Source: Muricoccus roseus (GTDB lineage Bacteria; Pseudomonadota; Alphaproteobacteria; Acetobacterales; Acetobacteraceae). Taken from it: a stretch of 64,000 nt of DNA. Each line of letters starts with the position of its first letter. Position 1 is the first letter of the stretch. The DNA lies in assembly GCF_900141905.1 (NCBI RefSeq), contig NZ_FQZF01000002.1:320528-384527 (forward strand), given 5' to 3'. The notes beneath the pieces were generated by a model, which worked only from the letters and a program-made list of their open reading frames with translations, had not been told where the DNA came from and did no database searches. The translations under genes were made by a program, and so were the position numbers. Shown here one piece after another: positions 45,012-52,391 of this stretch.

Positions 45012-45839
45012 TCATCCGCCCTGGCCACGGTCGCGCTGGATGGCCGCCGAGACATTCGCCATGGCGTTTCGGAGCATGCGGGAATGCCGGGCCACCGCGT
45101 CGGGGTGGAACTCGCCCTCGGGCCGCTGCTCCAACTCGAAATGCCCGTGGTCGCGCCCGCGCACCAGCGCCGCCGTGCCGCGGCGCGGCCCCTCCTGGCG
45201 CAGATGGCCGGCGATGTAGCGGATGGCGAAGCCCACGCGCCGCCGGCCCGAGCTGTTCGGCTTCGAGCCATGGACGAGGAGAAGGTGGTGCAGCGACATC
45301 TCCCCGGGCGCGAGGACCACGTCCACCGCCTCCGCCTCATCCACCTCGACCAGGATCTCCTCGCGCCCCGGCAGCATGTTGTGGCGGTCCTTGTTGTCGC
45401 CATGGGCCAGGGGCGTGAGATGCGTGCCGGGCACGATGCGCATCCCGCCATTCTCGGGGGTTGAGGGAGTGAAGGCTACCCAGGCGGTGACGGCGGTGGG
45501 TTCCGACAGGCCCCAATAGGTGGCGTCCTGGTGCCAGGGCACGTTGGCGGGGTCGGCGGCGTTCTTCGCGAAGAAGCTTGAGGCCCAGCAGAGGATGTCG
45601 GGGCCCAGCACATCCTCCACGGCATCCAGGATGCGCGGGTCGTGCACCATGTCCCACAGCGAGGGGACGAGGAGGTGGATCTTGTAGTTCACCGCCGGCG
45701 GCAGGCGCCCGGCGCGCGCGGCCTCCATCGCCTCCAGCCCGGCGAGATGCCCGGCCATCTCCTCCTCGGGGAAGGCGCGGATCGGGAAGACCGCGCCTTC
45801 GCGCCGGTAGCGCTCCACCATGGCCGGGGAAAGCCGCAC
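45012..45839 (-). CDS. Phytanoyl-CoA dioxygenase family protein (PhyH-1)
   Basis: A 275-residue Fe(II)/2-oxoglutarate oxygenase. The HxD motif is WHQDATYWGL near residue 105 and the distal histidine is within EMSLHHLLLVHGSKPN. Such enzymes hydroxylate small molecules, fatty chains or carrier-bound substrates. It is 2 bp downstream of a paralogous oxygenase and directly upstream of the FAAL, so carrier-bound or activated acyl chains are plausible substrates. Roughly half of positions match the neighbour by eye. Confidence 0.9.
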   Translation of the reverse strand: MRLSPAMVERYRREGAVFPIRAFPEEEMAGHLAGLEAMEAARAGRLPPAVNYKIHLLVPSLWDMVHDPRILDAVEDVLGPDILCWASSFFAKNAADPANVPWHQDATYWGLSEPTAVTAWVAFTPSTPENGGMRIVPGTHLTPLAHGDNKDRHNMLPGREEILVEVDEAEAVDVVLAPGEMSLHHLLLVHGSKPNSSGRRRVGFAIRYIAGHLRQEGPRRGTAALVRGRDHGHFELEQRPEGEFHPDAVARHSRMLRNAMANVSAAIQRDRGQGG

Positions 45840-45841
45840 GC

Positions 45842-46708
45842 CTAGCCCTCCGCCGGACCGGCCGCGTCGCCCTTGTTCTCCGGCGCGAAGATCACCTCCA
45901 TGCCGCGGCGGAGGACGGCGCGGTGTCGGGCCACCGCATCGGGGTGGAAATCACCCTCCGGCGCGAGTTCGGGATCGAAATGGCCGAAATCCTTTCCGCG
46001 CACATGAGTCGCGGAGTTGCGCCGCCGATTCTGCCGCGTGGAGGCGGGGATGTAGCGGATGGCGAAGCCGGTCCGCCGCGTCTGGCCTTGATTGGGCGCC
46101 GAACCGTGGATCACGAGCGCGTGATGTATCGACATTTCGCCGGGAGCCAGGACAACGTCGATCGCGCGGTCCTCGTCGATTGGCCGCATCACATGCTCCC
46201 GGCGGCCGAGCATGTTGGCGGCGTCCTGCGTATGCCCATGCGGAAGCTGCTCGGCATGCGTGCCCGGCAGCATGCGCACGCAGCCCGTTTCCGGCGTGCT
46301 CGGCGTCAGCGCGATCCAGGCGGTCACGGCCTCGGGCGAGGAGAGGTCCCAATGCGTGGCGTCCTGGTGCCAGGAGACGTAGCGCCCGTCATCCGCCCGC
46401 TTGGAGATGAAGCTGGTGCCCCAGCAGAGAAGGTCGGGGCCGAGGATGTCCTCCACAGGACCGACGATCCGTGGGTCATGCACCAGGTCCCAGAGCCAGG
46501 GGAGAAGCAGGTGCGGCTTGGCATTCGCGGCCGGCGGCAGCCGCCCGGCCCGCGCGCCCTCCAGTTCCTCGAGGCGCGCATGGAGCCCCGCCGCCTCGGC
46601 CTCCTCCAGCACGCGCAGCGGGAAGACCACGCCATCGCGCCGGAAACCCTCGAGCTGCGCCTCATCCAGTCGCTTCGGCAAGCGGAAGTCCTTTCCCTGC
46701 GGCCGCAC
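45842..46708 (-). CDS. Phytanoyl-CoA dioxygenase family protein (PhyH-2)
   Basis: A 288-residue paralog of the downstream oxygenase, with matching HxD (WHQDATHWDL) and distal His (EMSIHHALVIHGSAPN) motifs and the shared SPETPETG-like turn (TPSTPETGCVRM). A GTG start at 46708 places family-like sequence at the N-terminus; an ATG at 46795 would overlap the divergent gene. No strong ribosome site is seen. It opens the leftward arm, and its promoter must lie in the 80-bp gap shared with the pyruvyltransferase gene. Confidence 0.87.
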   Translation of the reverse strand: MRPQGKDFRLPKRLDEAQLEGFRRDGVVFPLRVLEEAEAAGLHARLEELEGARAGRLPPAANAKPHLLLPWLWDLVHDPRIVGPVEDILGPDLLCWGTSFISKRADDGRYVSWHQDATHWDLSSPEAVTAWIALTPSTPETGCVRMLPGTHAEQLPHGHTQDAANMLGRREHVMRPIDEDRAIDVVLAPGEMSIHHALVIHGSAPNQGQTRRTGFAIRYIPASTRQNRRRNSATHVRGKDFGHFDPELAPEGDFHPDAVARHRAVLRRGMEVIFAPENKGDAAGPAEG

Positions 46709-46788
46709 TATGGCGGAGCGCCGCGCGGCGCGTCCATACGGGCCCGTATCCTTGACACGGGCGCCACGACACGAAAGAGCTAGCGCCC

Positions 46789-48051
46789 ATGCCATCCGCC
46801 ATGCCGCGCCGCGTCCTGCTCTCCGGCGTCTTCGACATGCGCAACTATGGCGATCTCCTCTTCCCCCTGGTCGCGCGGGAGCGGCTCGCCCCGCATGGCA
46901 TCGCGGTGCAGCCCGTGGCGCCGACGAACGGCCTCACCACGCTCGCGGATGCCATCCCGCCCGTCGCGTTTTCCGAGACGATGCGCCCCGGGATGGACGC
47001 CGATGCGGTGCTCATCGGCGGCGGCTATGTCATCCATACGCACCCGATGGACTTCCTCGAGCAGTACCAGCTTGGCGACACGGGGGACTGGGCAGCGTCG
47101 AGCCTCTGGCTCGGCATGACGCTGACCGGTGCGCTGCGGGACGTTCCCGTGCTCTGGAACGCGCCGGGCGTGCCGCATCCGTTCACGCCCCGGCAGCTTC
47201 CCATCGTGGCGGCGGCGATGCGCGCGGCGGATTACGTTTCGGTCCGCGACCGGGGGAGCGCGGAACTGCTCTCGGCTCCCACGGACCTGCCCGTGTCCAT
47301 CGTGCCGGACCCGATCGCAGACCTCGCGCGCCTCTGGCCGAGGAAGGTGCTGGAGGAACCCTATCGCCGGCTGGCCGCGCGCAAGGGCTTCCCGGCCGAG
47401 GCGCGTATCCTGGCGCTGCATGTGCGGGACCGCTCGATGATCGGCCTCGGGGCGGAGGGGCTCGCCGAACTGATCGACGGCTTCGCGGCGGCGCGTGGCC
47501 TGACGCCGCTGCTGGTAGCGGTGGGCGCGGCGCATGACGACCCCCGCATCGCGAGCGAGGTGGCGCGGCATATGCCGCACCCGCCGGTGGTGCTGGACGA
47601 TCCGGAGAGCCTGCTGGAGATCACCGCGGCCTTCGCCCATGCGGCCTGCTATGTCGGCGCTTCGCTGCACGGCTATGTCGCGGCCTCGGCCTATGGCGTG
47701 CCGGGCGTCCTGGTGGCGCGCCCGGCCTATCGCAAGTTCACGGGCTTCCTCGAGCATGTCGGGCGGGAGGGGGACCTCGCGCGGGACTGGCCGGCGGCCT
47801 TCGCGATCGGCCGGGATCGGGCGGAGGAGGATGCATCCCCTCGCATTCCCCCCGCGGTCCATGCGGCGTTGGACGCGCACTGGGTGAGGATCCTCCGCGG
47901 TATCGACGACCCTGCCCAGGGCCATGCGGCGCGGCGGGACTTCCCGGCGGCCTTGCTGCGGCTGGGCATGGAGACGGCCGGCGCGGGATGGGCTTTGCGC
48001 CCCTTCCTCGCCCGGACGAGCATGGCAAGGCACAGGCAGAAGACAGGATAG
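46789..48051 (+). CDS. Polysaccharide pyruvyl transferase family protein
   Basis: A 420-residue protein with a GT-B-like pyruvyltransferase fold: LLSGVFDMRNYGDLLFPLVARE at the start, VLIGGGYVIHTHPMDF, YVSVRDRGSAELL and YVGASLHGYVAASAYGVPGV near the C-terminus, all typical of the CsaB/WcaK family. These enzymes add pyruvate ketals to surface polysaccharides. TTGACA at 46752 could be a -35 element for this arm. A second start at MPRRVLLSG is 12 bp downstream. It precedes the ACP by one base. Confidence 0.9.
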   Translation: MPSAMPRRVLLSGVFDMRNYGDLLFPLVARERLAPHGIAVQPVAPTNGLTTLADAIPPVAFSETMRPGMDADAVLIGGGYVIHTHPMDFLEQYQLGDTGDWAASSLWLGMTLTGALRDVPVLWNAPGVPHPFTPRQLPIVAAAMRAADYVSVRDRGSAELLSAPTDLPVSIVPDPIADLARLWPRKVLEEPYRRLAARKGFPAEARILALHVRDRSMIGLGAEGLAELIDGFAAARGLTPLLVAVGAAHDDPRIASEVARHMPHPPVVLDDPESLLEITAAFAHAACYVGASLHGYVAASAYGVPGVLVARPAYRKFTGFLEHVGREGDLARDWPAAFAIGRDRAEEDASPRIPPAVHAALDAHWVRILRGIDDPAQGHAARRDFPAALLRLGMETAGAGWALRPFLARTSMARHRQKTG

Positions 48052-48052
48052 A

Positions 48053-48367
48053 ATGTCTGAATCGACGAGCAGCGGGACGACCGCCCCCGGGGGCATGCTT
48101 CCGGTCAGCCGCGCGGCGCTGCGCGACTGGATGGTCACCTATATCAGCAAGCTCCTGGACATGCCGCCGGGGGGCTTCCCCACCGCCGCCTCCTTCGCCG
48201 AATACGGGCTGGACTCGGTGGAGGCGGTGGTGATGGCCGGCGCCATGGAGGAGGAGTTCGGCGTGGTGGTGGACCCCATGCAGTTCTTCGAGAACCACAG
48301 CGTGGATGCCTTCGCGCAGGCCTATGGCCAGCCAGACGACGCAAGGGCCGCACCGGGCGCCGCATGA
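48053..48367 (+). CDS. Acyl carrier protein
   Basis: A 104-residue carrier domain. The phosphopantetheine serine is Ser55 in YGLDSVEAVVM, with helix I DWMVTYISKLLDMP before it and FFENHSVDAFAQ after it. It is a stand-alone ACP, clearly different from the fatty-acid-synthesis AcpP, and probably serves the cluster's FAAL. Its stop overlaps the downstream glycosyltransferase start by ATGA. AGGATAG precedes the ATG. Confidence 0.92.
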   Translation: MSESTSSGTTAPGGMLPVSRAALRDWMVTYISKLLDMPPGGFPTAASFAEYGLDSVEAVVMAGAMEEEFGVVVDPMQFFENHSVDAFAQAYGQPDDARAAPGAA

Positions 48368-49233
48368 GGGCCCCGCCCTCCCTCTCCGTCGTCGTCGTCT
48401 CCTACGAGATGAAGCGGGAGCTGCCGCGGACGCTGCTGTCGCTTTCGCCCGCCTATCAGCGGGGGCCGGCGGCCGGGGGGTGCGAGGTGATCGTGGTGGA
48501 TAACGGCTCGTCCGTGCCGCCGGACCTTTCCGCACTTGGCGCGGCCGGTGCCACGCCGCGCCTGCTCCGGGCCACGCGCCCGGGGCCCTCGCCGGTGGGC
48601 GCGATCAACGAGGGCATCGCGGCGGCGCGCGGTGAGCTGATTGGCGTGTGGATCGACGGGGCGCGGCTTGCCTCCCCTGGGCTGTTGCAGGCGGCCGCCG
48701 AGGCGGCGGCGCTGCATCCGCGCGCCGTGGTCGCCACCCCGAACTACCATCTGGGCCCGGATCTTCAGTATCTCAGCGGCGAGAGAGGGTATGATCGGGC
48801 GGCCGAGGACGCGCTGCTCGATTCCATCGCCTGGCCGCAGGACGGCTACCGGCTGTTCGAGGTGGCGACCGCGGAGCTGCGCAACGGGCCGGAGGCGCCC
48901 ATGCTGGAGAGCAACGCGCTGTTCATGCACCGCGCCCTCTGGGCCGAGCTGGGCGGCTACGACGAGGCCTTCCAGGAGCCGGGCGGCGGGGTGGTGAATC
49001 CCGACACGCTGGTGCGCGCCTGCGCCCTTCCCGGCGCGCAGCTCATCCGCATCCTGGGGGAGGGGACCTTCCACCAGATCCATGGCGGGCTTTCCACCAG
49101 CACGCTGCGCGGGGCGATGGCCGTGCTGCAGGAGGGCAGCCGCGCCTATCTGCAACGCCGCGGCCTCCCGCTGGCACCGGTGCGCATGAAGGGCTGGCTC
49201 TATGACGCCCGGCGCAGCACGGTGACGGCATGA
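48364..49233 (+). CDS. Family 2 glycosyltransferase
   Basis: A 289-residue GT2 enzyme. LSVVVVSYEMKRELPRTL and EVIVVDNGSS mark the nucleotide-sugar site, and the GLWIDGA-like segment GVWIDGARLASPG replaces the classical DxD. The end, LGGYDEAFQEPGGG and HQIHGG, is usual for GT2. It is coupled by ATGA overlaps to the ACP before and the P450 after it. Donor and acceptor are unknown; the missing DxD hints at altered activity. Confidence 0.85.
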   Translation: MRAPPSLSVVVVSYEMKRELPRTLLSLSPAYQRGPAAGGCEVIVVDNGSSVPPDLSALGAAGATPRLLRATRPGPSPVGAINEGIAAARGELIGVWIDGARLASPGLLQAAAEAAALHPRAVVATPNYHLGPDLQYLSGERGYDRAAEDALLDSIAWPQDGYRLFEVATAELRNGPEAPMLESNALFMHRALWAELGGYDEAFQEPGGGVVNPDTLVRACALPGAQLIRILGEGTFHQIHGGLSTSTLRGAMAVLQEGSRAYLQRRGLPLAPVRMKGWLYDARRSTVTA

Positions 49234-50393
49234 CCGCCCCCCGCACCGCCGCCGAGGCGTCGGCCATGACGCCGGCCGCGCTGGAGATCATGCCCCCGGC
49301 GCCGCCCTTCTGGGACGAGGCGCAGCAGGCCTGGATTGTCACCCGCTACGCGGATCTGCGAGCGGTGCTGGACGCGCCCGGCATGCTGGTGGCCGAGCCC
49401 AGCCCCGCCCTCTGCCGCGTGGCCGCGCGGGTGGGGATGGAGGTGGGGAATCTTACCGCCGTGCTCGACGGCATGTTGCTGACCCAGAACGGGGCGGTCC
49501 ACCAGGCGTCCCGCGCGGCCCTGCGCGGGTTCATGCCCCAGCTCTCCGGCCGCTGGTCGGCGGAGGCGATCGACGCCTCGGCCGCGCGCCTCGTCGCGGC
49601 CATGACACCGGGCGAGGCGGTGGACATGGTGCCCGCCCTGGCCGGGCCGCTGCCCGATGCGGTGATCGCCGACGGGCTGGGCCTCTCCATCCCCGAGGTG
49701 GTCGCGCTGCGCGAGGCCGGGCGGCGTGTTTCCGATGTGTGGCGGCCCGCGCCGCCGCTGCGCGACGTGGCGCGGCTGGAGGGCGTGGCGGCCGAGGCGC
49801 GGGCCGCGCTGGAGGCGCCCCGCGCGCCGGACCGGATCCCCCTGGACCCCGCCCCGGCCTGCCCGGTGCATGACCTGGAATTCTTCCTCATCTCCGCCGC
49901 GGTGGAGACCACGGCGGCCACCCTCGGCAATGCGCTGGAGATCCTTTCGTCGGACGCCGAACTGCAGGCAGCCCTGCGCGGGGGCACGGCGCTGGTCGCG
50001 CGCTTCGTCGAAGAGGTGCTCCGCTTCGCCGGCCCCGTCCGCCGCCTGAACCGCCGCGTGGCGGGCGAGGCGCTGGAGCTGGACGGACGGCGGATCGAGG
50101 CCGGGTCCGCCCTCATCCTCTGGGTGGAAAGCGGGCATCGGGACCCCGTGGCCTATCCGGATCCCGACCGCTTCGACCTCGCGCGCCGCGGGCCGCCGCT
50201 GCTGGCCTTCGGGGGCGGGGCGCATCTCTGCATGGGGCCGGCGCTGGGGCGCCTGCTTGTCCGCGCCGCCGTTCACCGCCTGCTCGGGCGCTTCGCCCTC
50301 GCGCCTTCCCCGGAACCCATCCGCATGCGGCCTGGCCGCGACCTGCGGCAGCACCTCGCCCTGCCGCTCAGCCTCACCGAGCACCCCGCATGA
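49230..50393 (+). CDS. Cytochrome P450
   Basis: A 387-residue soluble bacterial P450. The I-helix is ISAAVETTAATLG (Glu-Thr-Thr), the K-helix ExxR is EVLR in VEEVLRFAG, and the haem loop is FGGGAHLCMG with the ligand near Cys334. It hydroxylates or otherwise oxidises a small or carrier-bound molecule and needs a ferredoxin/reductase not found here. Start and stop overlap its neighbours by ATGA. The surrounding FAAL and ACP suggest an acyl-ACP substrate. Confidence 0.94.
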   Translation: MTAPRTAAEASAMTPAALEIMPPAPPFWDEAQQAWIVTRYADLRAVLDAPGMLVAEPSPALCRVAARVGMEVGNLTAVLDGMLLTQNGAVHQASRAALRGFMPQLSGRWSAEAIDASAARLVAAMTPGEAVDMVPALAGPLPDAVIADGLGLSIPEVVALREAGRRVSDVWRPAPPLRDVARLEGVAAEARAALEAPRAPDRIPLDPAPACPVHDLEFFLISAAVETTAATLGNALEILSSDAELQAALRGGTALVARFVEEVLRFAGPVRRLNRRVAGEALELDGRRIEAGSALILWVESGHRDPVAYPDPDRFDLARRGPPLLAFGGGAHLCMGPALGRLLVRAAVHRLLGRFALAPSPEPIRMRPGRDLRQHLALPLSLTEHPA

Positions 50394-52069
50394 CCGACCC
50401 GCAGACGCTGAACGACGACGTGCTCCAGGAACTGGAGCGGGGGAGCGTGGAGAAGGCGACGAGCCTGCTGGACCAGGGGCTGAAGAAATGGCCCGGCAGC
50501 CTGCGGCTGAAGCTCACGCGCTCCGATGTGCTGATCCGCGCCGGGGCGCGGGAGGAGGCGGCCGAGCACCTCGCCGCTCTGCTGGACCGCGAGGAGGCCG
50601 CGCGCTGGGCTGGCCCGCGGCTGCTGACGCTGGTGAAGGAGCAGCCGCTGCCGGCGGAGGTCGCGGGGCGGCTGGTGAAGCCCGTCGCCGCCGGCGCGCT
50701 GGAGGAGCGGGTCAAGACCCAGCTGCTCGACGCGCTGCTCGCCGGCCGTGATGCGGAGACGCGGGTGGCCTGGCTGGAACCCGTCGCCCGAGGCGCCGGG
50801 CTTTTCCGGCTGGAATGGCTCCTGGCCGTGGCGCTGACCGAATCCTGCCGGCTGGAGGAGGCCGTCGCGCTGCTCGAGGAATCCCGGTTGGCCGGGCGGG
50901 GCACGGCGCGTTCCCTGCTGCTGGAAGCGGAGCTGCGCGCGGCCGGTGGCCATCCCGAAGCGGCGCTGGACATCCTGCGCGACGTGACCCGCGACCACCC
51001 CGAGCTGCCGGACGGCTTCCGGCGCCGCATCGCCATCGCCCGCCGCGCCTGCCGCTTCGACGAATGCGCCGCCGTGCTGGAGGAGGCGCTCGGCAAGTGG
51101 CCGGGCGACTGGTCCTTCCCCTATCTCATGAACCGCGTGCCGCTGGCCCCGGCGGCGCTGTCGCGCCTCTTCCCCATGCTGGAAGCGGCCGCGGCCGCGC
51201 CGGGGCGCACGGAACGCTTCGCCTTCCAATACGCGCTGGCGGCGCTCCATGCCGTGCGGCTGGAGGAGGCGGTGAAGGTCCTCGGCAGCGGCTTCGCCGA
51301 GCCGACCGTCGCCTATATGGCCGGGCCGGTCGCGGCGGCGCTCGCCGCTCGCGACCCCGAGGCCTGGCGGGCCGGCTCACGCCTGGTGGATGACCGCACG
51401 CGCGACGTGCTTGTCACGCGCGCCGAGGGGGCGGAGGCGACCTTCGTGCTCACCACCGGCATGGCCTTCGGCTACCTGCCGCTGCCGCTGATCGACACGC
51501 TCTTCGCCGAGCAGCGCGTGAATGTCATCTACCTCCGCGACTTCCGGAACCTCGCCTATCTGCGCGGCGTGACGAGCCTGGGGCCGGACGAGGCCTCGAC
51601 CATCGCAGCGCTGCGCGGGCTCATCGGCGAGCTGGGCGCGCGACGCCTCGTGGTCGTCGGCGCCTCGCTCGGCGGCTACTCGTCCCTGCGCTACGGCGCC
51701 CTGCTGGGCGCCGATGCGGCGGTCTCCTTCTCCGGACGCACGACGCTGGAGGACGGGCTCGCGGAGGCGCGGCCCACCATCTGGAACCCGGCCTTCTTCG
51801 TGCGCCAGATGTGGCTGGCCCAGGGCGAGTTGCCGCGCGACCTCGTGCCCGTGCTGGCCGGCGCGCCGGAGATGGAGGTGCTGCACATCCACAGCGCTGG
51901 CGCGGCGGAAGACGTGGCGCAGGCGCAGCGCATCGCCCAGCTGCCGAATGTGCGCCTGCACGCGGTGCCCGGTGTGTCCGACCACTATGCGGTGGACCAC
52001 ATGATCGGCGACGGCTCCTTCGGCGCTCTCATCGCGGCCTTGCGCGACGGGCGGCGCTGGGAGGCCTGA
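50390..52069 (+). CDS. TPR domain fused to alpha/beta-hydrolase-like domain
   Basis: A 559-residue protein. About residues 1-300 are TPR-like helices (EKATSLLDQGLKKWPGSLRL, LEEAVALLEESRLAGRG, CRFDECAAVLEEALGKWP). About 350-559 resemble an alpha/beta hydrolase: NVIYLRDFRNLAYL, the nucleophile elbow VVVGASLGGYSS and a late histidine in VSDHYAVDH. It may act as a thioesterase or acyltransferase at the end of the pathway. It is the last gene of the rightward arm, coupled to P450 by ATGA and followed by structured repeat copy B. Confidence 0.78.
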   Translation: MTDPQTLNDDVLQELERGSVEKATSLLDQGLKKWPGSLRLKLTRSDVLIRAGAREEAAEHLAALLDREEAARWAGPRLLTLVKEQPLPAEVAGRLVKPVAAGALEERVKTQLLDALLAGRDAETRVAWLEPVARGAGLFRLEWLLAVALTESCRLEEAVALLEESRLAGRGTARSLLLEAELRAAGGHPEAALDILRDVTRDHPELPDGFRRRIAIARRACRFDECAAVLEEALGKWPGDWSFPYLMNRVPLAPAALSRLFPMLEAAAAAPGRTERFAFQYALAALHAVRLEEAVKVLGSGFAEPTVAYMAGPVAAALAARDPEAWRAGSRLVDDRTRDVLVTRAEGAEATFVLTTGMAFGYLPLPLIDTLFAEQRVNVIYLRDFRNLAYLRGVTSLGPDEASTIAALRGLIGELGARRLVVVGASLGGYSSLRYGALLGADAAVSFSGRTTLEDGLAEARPTIWNPAFFVRQMWLAQGELPRDLVPVLAGAPEMEVLHIHSAGAAEDVAQAQRIAQLPNVRLHAVPGVSDHYAVDHMIGDGSFGALIAALRDGRRWEA

Positions 52070-52104
52070 TCGCGCCTGGGGGTTGTTCTGGGGTGACGGT
52101 CTGT

Positions 52105-52349
52105 CCCGGGGAGAGGAAGAAGGAATTCTTCCTCTCCCCGGACCCCTCACCATCATCTTTGTCTTCAAGTTTGGAATCACGGGGCTGACGGTGCGCCTCG
52201 GGTCATGGACCCGAGGCGACTGCAAAGGCAGGAAAGGCACCCGCAACCAGAGACCCCTTCAATCCGGGGTATCCACGGCAGTCTCATGCAGGTCCAGGAG
52301 CCTCAGGCTCCTGGCGGGTGAGGTCCGGAGAGGGCAGCGCCCTCTCCGG
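52105..52349. repeat. Structured intergenic repeat, copy B (five hairpins)
   Basis: Second copy of the element at 38.4 kb. H1 52106-52141 (16-bp stem starting CCGGGGAGAGGAAGAA, loop GGAA), H2 52194-52218 (CGCCTCGGGT), H3 52255-52270 region (ACCCC/GGGGT), H4 52294-52314 (CCAGGAGCC, loop TCA) and H5 52325-52349 (11 bp, CCGGAGAGGGC). In H2 and H4 each base difference from copy A is matched by a change in the pairing base. It lies between convergent genes like copy A. Confidence 0.85.
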
Positions 52350-52391
52350 GAAGCCGCGACAGTTCAGAACCACCGAAGCAGCCCGGTACCC

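Noticed and set aside
46709-46795. Upstream ATG (46795) for the PhyH-2 gene
   Set aside because: It would overlap the divergent pyruvyltransferase start and leave no promoter; the added residues are not family-like.
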